A stretch of 23,966 bases of DNA from a virus: the IMG/VR virus record IMGVR_UViG_3300046535_000487, positions 1 through 23,966 of that record; one strand, given 5' to 3'. The notes under the pieces were generated by a model, which was not told where the DNA came from, did not search any database, and was given only the letters and a program-made list of their open reading frames with translations. A program made the position numbers and the translations under genes. Every line of letters starts with the position of its first letter. The first letter of the stretch is position 1. Shown piece after piece: positions 14,962 to 21,728 of this stretch.

Positions 14962-16304
14962 TTGCGCCGCACGATCTTGAGCGGGGCCGCCGGCGGCGTC
15001 AAGGGTTCGGCCAGGCGGCGATCGAGCCAGGCCGTAAACGCCTCGTTCGCCTCGCGCAGGATCGGCGCGACGGCCGCCGCCGTGTAAATTTTCGTGGTTC
15101 GCGCCGACCGATGATCGTTCGCCTTCACGACGGCCGGCGCGATCACGATCTGGCCCTGCCGATCGAATAGGCCCGCCGTCGCCTGCGTCATGGCCGAGGC
15201 GAGCGAGTGCTTCAGGTGGTACACCGTCGCCGAGGATAGATCAACCGCGACGCCGGCGGCGGCGAGCGCGGCCTGCGCCTGCGCGGCGGCCCGTTTGAAT
15301 TGTTTATTGAGCGCCGACACGGAAAACTTCCGTAGCTCGGGAGGGTTCGCGGCGTACGCGCGCAGGGCCTCGACGCCGTACGGCGTGAGCGGGATCGTCT
15401 CGGGCGCCGGGATCACCTTGGCCCGGCCCTTATGGCGCGGCGGTTTGGTGAGCGTCACGACGCCGGCGGCGAGCTCCTCGCGCGTCGCGTCGGGCACGTC
15501 GCGGAACGCCGTCGCCGGATCCAGTTGCGAGAGTTGTTTCGGCGTGATGTTCACCCAGGCGAGCACGGCCAGGCGCCGCTCGCCGAGGCCGTCGTGATGG
15601 CCGAACCGAGACGGGACGTGCTTCAGAATTTCGCGCACGATCCGCATATCGAGGCCCGAGGGTTTCGCGTCGGCCCGCGCCCGCGTCTCGATGAGGGCGA
15701 TCGGGTTACGCGGCGCAAACGGATCATTCCGGTTCAGGATCCGAAACACCTGATAGAGCGCCTGGCGGTAATGGTTCGACGTGTTCCCGTACTCGGTGGG
15801 ATCGGCGTCGCGATCCGTCGGCGCAAAGGCGACGTCGAGCACCTTGCGGATCCGATCGAGGACGGCCGGCGGGAGGGACACCGACTTACCGACGCGCACG
15901 AGCGCGACGTCGCCGAGCGTCCGACCGGGATCGCGCCGGCCGGCCTGATACTGCTCGGGCGTCACGACGGGCGCGCCGAGCGCGGCCGGTTGCGCGCACC
16001 AGTACGCAAGCTGAGACGTGCGGACCTTCAGCGTCGCCGGCGTGAGGTTCGCGAGCTCGAGGTACTTCTGAAAACCCGCGGCGAGTGTGCCCGCGCTCGG
16101 CGTCGGATTCTTGGCGCGCTCTTTCTGCAACCGCGCGCGCGCCTCGTTCACCCATCGCACCATCGCGGCGTCGTCGCGCACCGTCCAGTACTTGTTCTCG
16201 TGCAACGCGCTCGCGCCCGTGCCGATCTTCACCTTGCCCTCATACCCGGATCCGGCGCGGTAGATGTTCACCGGGAGGGGTAACTCAACTGTAGGCGATT
16301 TCAT
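14958..16304 (-). CDS. int: Tyrosine recombinase / phage integrase, catalytic residues atypical
   Basis: A 448-residue site-specific recombinase that should insert and excise the phage genome. Residues about 70-215 contain the core-binding helices; the catalytic domain runs from about 220. Box II reads YHLKHSLASA (362-371), in place of the usual HxLRH, and the tail has NDHRSARTTKIYT with H398 and nucleophile Y407. The position of the first catalytic Arg appears as K256 (NITPKQLSQLD). Both Arg positions therefore seem to be Lys. A candidate beta-turn Lys lies at RHKGRAKVIP (290-299). ATG 16304 is preceded by a weak GAGCAA. Function is near certain at family level; activity is not. Confidence 0.9.
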   Translation of the reverse strand: MKSPTVELPLPVNIYRAGSGYEGKVKIGTGASALHENKYWTVRDDAAMVRWVNEARARLQKERAKNPTPSAGTLAAGFQKYLELANLTPATLKVRTSQLAYWCAQPAALGAPVVTPEQYQAGRRDPGRTLGDVALVRVGKSVSLPPAVLDRIRKVLDVAFAPTDRDADPTEYGNTSNHYRQALYQVFRILNRNDPFAPRNPIALIETRARADAKPSGLDMRIVREILKHVPSRFGHHDGLGERRLAVLAWVNITPKQLSQLDPATAFRDVPDATREELAAGVVTLTKPPRHKGRAKVIPAPETIPLTPYGVEALRAYAANPPELRKFSVSALNKQFKRAAAQAQAALAAAGVAVDLSSATVYHLKHSLASAMTQATAGLFDRQGQIVIAPAVVKANDHRSARTTKIYTAAAVAPILREANEAFTAWLDRRLAEPLTPPAAPLKIVRRK

Positions 16305-16376
16305 ATATTTGCTCTATGCGTTTTGGGTTAGTATGCTTTTTTCGTATTGTCGCCCGTCGTCGTCGCGAGGTTACAT

Positions 16377-16562
16377 ATGCTGACGTCGATCGATTGCCCG
16401 GAGCTCACCCACCAAGAGCGGCGCCTGCTCGCGCTGTTTCGTTCACTGGATCCCGACCTGCGCGATCGCCTCGAGGAGTTTATGATCGAGGCGGCCGGCG
16501 CTTGCGCTGCTGCGTCTGACGAAGGCTTGTCAACATCTCCAGAAGCGTCTGGCGAGTCTTAG
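16377..16562 (+). CDS. Small helical protein, convergent with the repressor gene
   Basis: A 61-residue protein. ATG at 16377 follows CGAGG at a good distance (16366-16370), favoured over 16347. The core LTHQERRLLALFRSLDPDLRDRLEEFMIEAA is amphipathic and resembles the helical tail that follows Xre-type DNA-binding domains; the repressor on the other strand has a similar tail (LIEEVRALPPKTRQTLLEML). The last 83 bases overlap the repressor gene end-to-end. It starts 72 bases from the integrase start on the opposite strand. It could be an independent modulator of the repressor. Confidence 0.55.
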   Translation: MLTSIDCPELTHQERRLLALFRSLDPDLRDRLEEFMIEAAGACAAASDEGLSTSPEASGES

Positions 16563-16857
16563 GCGGGAGGGCGCGCACCTCCTCGATGAGGCGCGCCTCG
16601 AACGGATCGCTCGGGAGGTTCAGCAACCCGACGAGGGTAAAGCCGAACATCTGGGCCATGCGGTCGAGCGTCGTCAAGTCGGCGTCGAATTCGCCCTTCA
16701 GGTAGCGACTCATCCAGGCCTGGTTGCGGCCGATGCGGGCGCCGAGCTCGGCCTGGGTGACGCCCGTCGTCGCGATCCACTGGCGGATCCGCTCGCGGGC
16801 CTGCTGATCAAGGGTCTGGGGCACGGGTATCAGAATGGGCGCGTCGGGCATGAACAT
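16480..16857 (-). CDS. Xre-family repressor (CI-like, no peptidase domain)
   Basis: A 125-residue protein from ATG 16857 (MFMPDAPIL); ATG 16851 is an alternative and a GTG at 16872 lies inside the presumed -10 box. The helix-turn-helix is VTQAELGARIGRNQAWMSRYL (33-53), followed by DLTTLDRMAQMFGF, the Cro/CI-type five-helix pattern. The C-terminal helices (FEARLIEEVRALPPKTRQTL) probably dimerise. No S24 peptidase is present, so induction by RecA-stimulated self-cleavage is unlikely. It is divergent from the Cro-like gene across an operator region with a -10-like TATACT about six bases before ATG, suggesting a leaderless message as for lambda cI from PRM. Confidence 0.85.
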   Translation of the reverse strand: MFMPDAPILIPVPQTLDQQARERIRQWIATTGVTQAELGARIGRNQAWMSRYLKGEFDADLTTLDRMAQMFGFTLVGLLNLPSDPFEARLIEEVRALPPKTRQTLLEMLTSLRQTQQRKRRPPRS

Positions 16858-16864
16858 ACAAGCA

Positions 16865-16926
16865 GTATACACCTAACGTATATTTACGCCTAGCAGTTGA
16901 CACGGCGCTTTCTGAAAGTGTATATC
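16865..16926. promoter_or_regulatory. Operator region of the lysogeny switch
   Basis: GTATACAC (16865-16872) and GTGTATAT (16919-16926) form an inverted pair matching at 7 of 8 positions. A third related sequence, CGTATATTTACG (16877-16888), is itself a near-palindrome. They cover the start regions of both divergent genes, as operators for repressor and Cro should. Confidence 0.6.
16897..16926 (+). promoter_or_regulatory. Rightward early promoter (PR-like)
   Basis: A perfect -35 box TTGACA (16897-16902), an 18-base spacer and -10 TATATC (16921-16926). Transcription would start near 16933, only a few bases before the Cro-like ATG at 16937, so the message would be nearly leaderless. The -10 box overlaps an operator half-site. 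Confidence 0.7.
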
Positions 16927-16936
16927 CATATGCGCT

Positions 16937-17173
16937 ATGAAGCGTCGACGCCTGCCGAAATATCCCGACCTGCAAACCTACATCCGGCGCACGGGCGACA
17001 CCCAGGACGCGATCGCCGAGGCCCTGGGGATCAGTCAGGCCCATATCTCGCGGATCCTCGCCGGTAAGACCGTCCCGCGGCCGGAGCTCGCGATCCGCCT
17101 GGCCGACTACGCCGACATTCCGCTCGACTCGTTCACCCTGGCCGCGGCCCGGCAAAAAGGGGCCGTCGCGTGA
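16937..17173 (+). CDS. Cro-like Xre-family DNA-binding protein
   Basis: A 78-residue protein with a helix-turn-helix TQDAIAEALGISQAHISRIL (22-41) and the following GKTVPRPELAIRLADYADI helices, all of the Xre fold and little else. It is the first gene transcribed rightward from the immunity region, directly after a strong promoter, which fits a Cro role of shutting off the repressor gene. The N-terminus is basic (MKRRRLPKYP). The start lacks a ribosome-binding site because the transcript probably begins just upstream. The stop overlaps the next gene (GTGA). Confidence 0.83.
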   Translation: MKRRRLPKYPDLQTYIRRTGDTQDAIAEALGISQAHISRILAGKTVPRPELAIRLADYADIPLDSFTLAAARQKGAVA

Positions 17174-17451
17174 TCCCTGAGCCGGCCGTCGACGAGGCGC
17201 TCGAGGCCTCCCGCCAGGCGGCGCTCGCGCGCGTCGAGCGGGGCGAGCTCCTCACGGCCGACGAAATGGCCGCGATCTTTCGGATGAGCCGGCCGACGTT
17301 CAATACCCACCTCGGCGCCGGCGAATTCGACGCCTTTCGGGCGACGCCCCAAATCGGGCGCCCGTTGTTCTCGGGCGTGATCGTCCGCAAGTACCTCGCG
17401 GGCGAGCCGCTGTATGAACCGACCTTCGGACGCAAGCGAGGGACGCGATGA
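17170..17451 (+). CDS. Predicted DNA-binding protein (excisionase/HTH_17-like)
   Basis: A 93-residue protein from GTG 17170, overlapping the Cro-like stop. A helix at the N-terminus precedes LLTADEMAAIFRMSRPTFNTHL (about 27-48), a winged-helix-type reading head, then a wing-like IGRPLFSGVIVRKYLAG. This pattern resembles small excisionases and helix-turn-helix adaptors. It sits in the early operon and is coupled on both sides, so it could be the excisionase partner of the integrase or a regulator of early genes. Confidence 0.65.
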   Translation: MIPEPAVDEALEASRQAALARVERGELLTADEMAAIFRMSRPTFNTHLGAGEFDAFRATPQIGRPLFSGVIVRKYLAGEPLYEPTFGRKRGTR

Positions 17452-17612
17452 GGGCGCGGGCCTTCTGGCGCCTCGTGCGGATCCGCTGGCGCCTCTGGGC
17501 CGTCGCGCGCGAGGTGCGCCGGCGCCGCGAGCTCGCCGCGGCCGTCGGGCCCGTCTCCGAACGCTGGATCAAAACCGCGATCTATACCCGCGGTACACGT
17601 CGAGAGGAGTAA
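17448..17612 (+). CDS. Short basic hypothetical protein
   Basis: A 54-residue protein overlapping the previous stop as ATGA. It is rich in Arg and Trp (RAFWRLVRIRWRLWAVAREVRRRREL), predicted to be one long amphipathic helix. The end of its coding sequence holds the strong ribosome-binding site of the next gene (GAGAGGAG at 17602-17609). I do not recognise a family. Confidence 0.6.
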   Translation: MRARAFWRLVRIRWRLWAVAREVRRRRELAAAVGPVSERWIKTAIYTRGTRREE

Positions 17613-17615
17613 CCC

Positions 17616-18446
17616 ATGCCCGAGACCGCCCTCGCGCCCAAGGCGCCCGACGCCCCAACCATTGACGCCGCGACCGTCGCCCGCGTGATCCTGCACGGCG
17701 ACCTGAAGCAGCTATCAGAGGCGCAGAAGGTGAGCTATTACCGCGCCGTCTGTGAGTCCGTCGGCCTGAACCCGCTCACCCAACCCTTTCAATACCTCGT
17801 GCTCAGCGGCAAAGAGATCCTCTACGCCCGGCGCGAGGCGACCGAGCAACTCCGACAACTGCACTCGGTGAGTATCACGATCGTCGGCCGCGAAGTCGTC
17901 GAGGACTGTTACGTCGTCACCGCGCGCGCGACGCTCCCGACCGGGCGCACCGATGAAAACCTCGGCGCCGTGCCGATCGCCGGCCTGCGCGGCGAGGCCC
18001 GGGCGAACGCGATGATGAAGGCCGAGACGAAGGCCAAGCGGCGCGCGACGCTCGCGATCTGCGGCCTGGGGATGCTCGACGAGAGCGAAATGTCGGGCCT
18101 GCCGGCCGAGGCCCTCGGGCCCAGGACGACCGAGCCGATCGTCGAGGCCGTGACGCTCGCCGAACCCGAGCCCGACCTGAAACCGGGCTATGTGCGGATC
18201 ACCGACGTCACCGAGGCGCCGACGAAAAACCCGAAGGTGACGCGCTACAGCATCACCCTCAGTACGGGCGAGGTCGTCACCACGATCAACGAATGGCTCG
18301 CCTCGTCGGCGAAGGTGCACCAACGGGATCGGACGCCCGTCCGGCCCGAGACGAAGCCGACGCAGTGGGGCACCGACCTCACCGCGCTCGAGGTCGACGA
18401 GCCCGCGCCGACGCCGCCGCCGACGGCGGACGAGATCCCTTTCTGA
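17616..18446 (+). CDS. Putative ssDNA-binding/annealing recombination protein with SSB-like tail
   Basis: A 276-residue protein after a strong ribosome-binding site. Residues about 38-160 have an alpha-beta pattern I associate with a widespread phage family that may belong to the single-strand annealing group: SYYRAVCESVGLNPLTQPFQ, YARREATEQLR, then a late MKAETKAKRRATLAICGLG (about 137-156). From about 193 there is a small beta domain (YVRITDVTEAPTKN... RYSITLSTGEVVTTI) that could be an OB fold. The acidic Pro-rich C-terminus ends TADEIPF, like the tip of bacterial SSB that docks partner proteins. The assignment is by pattern only. It sits in the early block beside replication and nuclease genes. 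Confidence 0.65.
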   Translation: MPETALAPKAPDAPTIDAATVARVILHGDLKQLSEAQKVSYYRAVCESVGLNPLTQPFQYLVLSGKEILYARREATEQLRQLHSVSITIVGREVVEDCYVVTARATLPTGRTDENLGAVPIAGLRGEARANAMMKAETKAKRRATLAICGLGMLDESEMSGLPAEALGPRTTEPIVEAVTLAEPEPDLKPGYVRITDVTEAPTKNPKVTRYSITLSTGEVVTTINEWLASSAKVHQRDRTPVRPETKPTQWGTDLTALEVDEPAPTPPPTADEIPF

Positions 18447-18457
18447 AGGCGGCGCCT

Positions 18458-18637
18458 GTGACGAGTAGAACGAGGACGCCGGCGCCGATCACCCATGCGA
18501 CCGATTGGGACGAGAAAGGCTATCGCCTGCGCCGGGCGATCTGCGGCGTCCTGATCCATGTGAGCGACGAGTCGCCGCGGCCGACGTGCGTCGAGTGTCT
18601 GCGGATCCTGCGCGAGCGCCTCGAGGATCAACCGTGA
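18458..18637 (+). CDS. Small putative zinc-binding protein
   Basis: A 59-residue protein with GTG 18458 preceded by AAGGCGG. H13, C29, C44 and C47 (ITHATDW, AICGVL, PTCVEC) suggest one metal site of the CxxC type with a His and a lone Cys. Such small Zn proteins are frequent in phage early regions. It begins 11 bases after the putative annealing protein. No specific function can be stated. Confidence 0.6.
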   Translation: MTSRTRTPAPITHATDWDEKGYRLRRAICGVLIHVSDESPRPTCVECLRILRERLEDQP

Positions 18638-18656
18638 AACAAACAGAGGAGGGCTA

Positions 18657-19013
18657 GTGCCAGCAAATGTCCGACTACATGCGAACGCCGACGGGTTACT
18701 CGTCGCTGTCTCGACAAACGCCGACGCCGAGGATGAATTTCTAGCAGTAATGACCGACGAAATCCGGCTCGAGCTCAAGCGGCAATTACTCGCCGCTGTT
18801 CCAGATATCGAGGCACGAACCGTCGCAGGGATCGTTGATATTTACGCGATCAACTTAGGCCGCGCGCTACCACACATCATTGAGATCGCCTGTCGATTGC
18901 GCGGCTATCGGTCGTCCGTGATCGAACATCGCGTGATGATCGCCGGCGCCGTCGTACCTGACGATCTCGTCGGGTTATTTCCGAACGAACTCATGGCGAT
19001 AGATCGAACGTAA
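18657..19013 (+). CDS. Hypothetical protein with AT-richer codon usage
   Basis: A 118-residue protein started by GTG 18657 behind a strong AGAGGAGGG (18645-18653). It shows an N-terminal strand region (VRLHANADGLLVAVSTNADAED), a helix DEIRLELKRQLLAAV, then VAGIVDIYAINLGRALPHIIEIA and a closing VMIAGAVVPDDLV. No known motif is visible. Codon choice is noticeably less GC-biased than in both neighbours (TTA, TCA, CTA, GTA codons), pointing to more recent arrival. Confidence 0.65.
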   Translation: MPANVRLHANADGLLVAVSTNADAEDEFLAVMTDEIRLELKRQLLAAVPDIEARTVAGIVDIYAINLGRALPHIIEIACRLRGYRSSVIEHRVMIAGAVVPDDLVGLFPNELMAIDRT

Positions 19014-19382
19014 GTGATCCTGATGCCCGAGCGGCTGTTAGCGGAATGGTTTTGGGCGGATCGCTGGATTGGATCGCGCGGGTTTTTGCTCCCAATGGAG
19101 GCGCGCGGGATGTATCGCGAAATGCTGACGCAAGCCTGGCGCCGCGGCGCGCAATTACCGAACGATCACGAGGCGATCCGCCGGGCGATCGGCGCGACCG
19201 TGCCCGAGTGGCGCCGCTCCTGGCCGCTCGTCAAAAAATTCTGGCGGCGCGAGGGCGGCGTCCTCGTAAACGACACGCAACGCGAGGTGTATGCCGAGGC
19301 CCAGGCGCGATCGGCGCGGGCCTCCGAGCGGGGCAGTAAAGCGGCGCGGGCCCGCTGGAACGGTGCTCATGCAGATGCTTAA
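19014..19382 (+). CDS. DUF1376-like (YdaU) replication-associated protein, short
   Basis: A 122-residue protein starting with GTG directly after the previous stop; an alternative ATG lies at 19023. It matches the DUF1376 pattern found at the N-terminus of phage replication initiators: ERLLAEWFWADRWIGSRGFL, then LPMEARGMYREMLTQAWRRG, LPNDHEAIRRAIG and EWRRSWPLVKKFW, then ARSARASERGSKAARARW. The family usually continues into a C-terminal region, but here the frame stops soon after the ARARWN motif, just before a CTCTGT repeat array. Truncation or a frameshift is possible. Family members are thought to organise the replisome at the origin. Confidence 0.78.
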   Translation: MILMPERLLAEWFWADRWIGSRGFLLPMEARGMYREMLTQAWRRGAQLPNDHEAIRRAIGATVPEWRRSWPLVKKFWRREGGVLVNDTQREVYAEAQARSARASERGSKAARARWNGAHADA

Positions 19383-19401
19383 GCATTACTCAAGCAATAG
19401 C

Positions 19402-19425
19402 CTCTGTCTCTGTCTCTGTCTCTGT
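19402..19425 (+). repeat. Hexamer tandem array (CTCTGT)4
   Basis: Four exact CTCTGT copies plus a partial fifth (CTGT), 19-20 bases after the DUF1376-like stop. In the three forward frames it would read Leu-Ser, Leu-Cys or Ser-Val repeats. The composition is unlike the rest of the window. Confidence 0.9.
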
Positions 19426-19471
19426 CTGTACAGCAACAAGCTGGATCCATCGTCTGTTCTTATGCCCTGGT

Positions 19472-20173
19472 ATGGATTTTTATCCACGAATTAGTACCGG
19501 CGCAGACGCCGCGCCCGTTAATTATTTCGAATATCTCGCCTCAAAAGCCTGGCGAGATCGCCGAAATGCGCGCCTGCGCGCGGCCGGCTGGAAGTGTACC
19601 GAGTGCGGATCCCGGCGCAACCTGCAAGTGCATCACAAAACGTACGAGCGCCTCGGCCGAGAATGGGATCAGGATCTCGCCGTCCTCTGCGTCGCCTGTC
19701 ACGAGGCCAAGCACCAGACCGAGGCGCCGCACGAATACGTGCGTCATTATCTGCGCCTGGCGCGCGAGGTGCTCGAGACCGGCGAGCAGTACCAGACGCT
19801 CTCGGATTTTACGGAGGCGCTCAAAACCCGCTGCGCGCGCGAAAAGCTCTACTACAACAGCGAAAAACTCGCGCGGGCTATCTCACTCGTCTGGAAGGAC
19901 TATAAAACTGCGCCGCCGGCCGTTGTGACGTTCGTCGTCGATACATGGGAACGGCCGCCGAGCCGCGGCGAGGCCCGGCAAATTCTCCGCAACGTCGGCG
20001 CCCTCGAGGCGGCCGAGCGTATGCCGACGATGCCGCCGGCGGATTACCTGATCACGACGCAACGGGACGCCGACCGCCAGAAGGCGCTCGAAATGGTCGC
20101 GCGCGAGATCCAGGCGTCGATCGACCGCTGCGCCGAGCTCGAGACCGCCGAGCCCGAGAAGGCCGAATCGTGA
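19472..20173 (+). CDS. HNH endonuclease-domain protein
   Basis: A 233-residue protein. The N-terminal HNH module covers about residues 20-82: WRDRRNARLRAAGWKCTECG (C42, C45), LQVHHKTYERLGRE (H54/H55) and DLAVLCVACHEAKHQ (C73, C76, H77). This is the Cys4-type HNH fold that nicks or cuts DNA. The rest (90-233) is helical with no recognised domain, ending in a charged coil. The frame is open upstream back to about 19340, across the hexamer array, so a fusion to the DUF1376-like gene by a -1 shift is conceivable. The ATG at 19472 lacks a clear ribosome-binding site. The stop overlaps the next gene as GTGA. Confidence 0.8.
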   Translation: MDFYPRISTGADAAPVNYFEYLASKAWRDRRNARLRAAGWKCTECGSRRNLQVHHKTYERLGREWDQDLAVLCVACHEAKHQTEAPHEYVRHYLRLAREVLETGEQYQTLSDFTEALKTRCAREKLYYNSEKLARAISLVWKDYKTAPPAVVTFVVDTWERPPSRGEARQILRNVGALEAAERMPTMPPADYLITTQRDADRQKALEMVAREIQASIDRCAELETAEPEKAES

Positions 20174-20430
20174 GACGCGACGCGCGCAAGGACGCGAACC
20201 AGGCCGCGCTCGTCGAGGCCGTGCGCAAACTCGGCGCCAGCGTGACGATCCTGAGCGCGCCCGGCCTGCCGGATTTGCTCGTCGGGTTTCGGCACCACAA
20301 TTTTCTGTTCGAGGTAAAAACGCCCGAGGGCGCGACGACGCCGGCGCAGGATCTCTTTCTCGCGACCTGGCGCGGGCAGGCGCGCGTCGTGCAAACCCTC
20401 GACGAGATCCGCGAGGTGCTCGGATGCTAG
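20170..20430 (+). CDS. Minimal VRR-NUC / PD-(D/E)xK nuclease-like protein
   Basis: An 86-residue protein from GTG 20170 (overlapping the HNH stop). The core is NQAALVEAVRKLGASVTIL, then APGLPDLLVGF (D35), then FLFEVKT (E48, K50), which is the PD-ExK nuclease signature, and a closing TTPAQDLFLATWRGQARVVQTL. Members of this small group are proposed to resolve branched DNA. It is shorter than typical VRR-NUC domains but keeps all core residues. It works next to HNH and annealing-type genes in the early block. Confidence 0.82.
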   Translation: MRRDARKDANQAALVEAVRKLGASVTILSAPGLPDLLVGFRHHNFLFEVKTPEGATTPAQDLFLATWRGQARVVQTLDEIREVLGC

Positions 20431-20720
20431 ACACGTACCGCGACGGCGTGGGGCTCGAACGCTGCACGGCCTGCCATGCGGCGCTCCGCTCGGCGACGGG
20501 CGAGCTCCTGATCCCAATGCCGAACGCCGACCTCGAGAACATCGTCCGCGCGCTCGTCGACGTCTCGACGCAACTCGAGGCGATCACCGGGATCCTCGAG
20601 CGCGCCGTCGGGCGCAACCAGGAGCAACTGCGGCGCGTCGCGGCGGCCGAGGCCGAGGCGATCCCGGGCGACGTGAAAACGGATCGCGCCGGCCTGCTCG
20701 ACGAGGAGGGCGATTACTGA
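20424..20720 (+). CDS. Hypothetical protein with CxxC and coiled region
   Basis: A 98-residue protein overlapping the nuclease gene by 7 bases. One CTAC (14-17) near the N-terminus is half a zinc site. Residues 34-75 (ADLENIVRALVDVSTQLEAIT...AVGRNQEQLRRV) are a predicted coiled coil. The C-terminus is acidic. The stop shares a base with the next ATG (TGATG). Not recognised. Confidence 0.6.
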   Translation: MLDTYRDGVGLERCTACHAALRSATGELLIPMPNADLENIVRALVDVSTQLEAITGILERAVGRNQEQLRRVAAAEAEAIPGDVKTDRAGLLDEEGDY

Positions 20721-20905
20721 TGATCGTCGGCTCGCTGCTCGTCACCGACGGCGAACTCCGCGCCCTGGCGCGCGGGCTCGTGCCCTTGCGCGTCCGCGCC
20801 CAGGCGCTCGCGCTCTCGCAATCGCTCCTCATCAAACTACGGCAGAACGCCGCGAAACCCGAACGCAAGCGCGCGGCGAAGGCCGCGATCCGCAGGTTCA
20901 CGTAA
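20720..20905 (+). CDS. Short basic helical hypothetical protein
   Basis: A 61-residue protein coupled to the preceding gene. One helix-rich segment (DGELRALARGLVPLRVRAQAL) is followed by a Lys/Arg-rich tail (KPERKRAAKAAIRRFT), suggesting nucleic-acid contact. No recognisable family; coding status is supported mainly by the coupling. Confidence 0.5.
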   Translation: MIVGSLLVTDGELRALARGLVPLRVRAQALALSQSLLIKLRQNAAKPERKRAAKAAIRRFT

Positions 20906-20922
20906 CCCCGAAGGAGATCAGC

Positions 20923-21177
20923 ATGGACATTCAACAGAAGCTGGACGAGATCCTCGCCGACAACCCCGACCTGCAAAAGTACATCGCGGCCTGGTATTAC
21001 GTGCCCGACGGCGCGACGCCGCCGCGCGACGTCACGCACCTGATCCGCGTCACGTCGACGACGACGGCCGAGCGACACGCCTCGATCGGCATTGTGGCGA
21101 CGCCGGCCGCGGGCGCGATCCTCGAGGCGATCCTCGCCCTGATCGCCACACAACCGATCCCGCCCGAACCGAAGTGA
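20923..21177 (+). CDS. Hypothetical protein
   Basis: An 84-residue protein with a strong ribosome-binding site (GAAGGAGAT, 20910-20918) before ATG 20923. It is acidic and helical early (IQQKLDEILADNPDLQKYIAAWYYVP), with strands THLIRVTSTTTAERHASIGIV and a final helix. No known motif. Its strong ribosome-binding site marks the start of a new translation unit leading into the lipoprotein. Confidence 0.62.
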   Translation: MDIQQKLDEILADNPDLQKYIAAWYYVPDGATPPRDVTHLIRVTSTTTAERHASIGIVATPAAGAILEAILALIATQPIPPEPK

Positions 21178-21188
21178 GGGGTAACGTA

Positions 21189-21647
<459 letters not shown>

Positions 21648-21654
21648 CGCCGCT

Positions 21655-21720
21655 CGCGAGGCGGGCCTCTGGGACGCGGGATCGCCGCGGATACGGCGAG
21701 CCGTCGGGCCCGGCCTCGCG
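21655..21720. repeat. Inverted repeat just before the methyltransferase gene
   Basis: CGCGAGGCGGGCC (21655-21667) pairs with GGCCCGGCCTCGCG (21707-21720) with a single bulged base. Its right arm ends 8 bases before GTG 21729. It could be a regulatory hairpin, or the operator of an autoregulated methyltransferase. In so GC-rich a sequence such stems arise easily. Confidence 0.45.
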
Positions 21721-21728
21721 ACGGCGCC

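Noticed and set aside
19291-19494. 67-residue frame reading Leu-Cys repeats
   Set aside because: Not called as a separate gene: most is the shadow of the DUF1376-like gene plus repeat; kept only as evidence for a possible frameshift.
19945-20169. Upstream extension of the VRR-NUC-like frame
   Set aside because: Inside the HNH gene and Arg-rich; GTG 20170 in a GTGA overlap begins the nuclease family pattern.
17448-20905. Anti-CRISPR or defence island in the early block
   Set aside because: Small proteins of unknown function are present, but none shows a known anti-CRISPR or defence signature; no basis for the claim.
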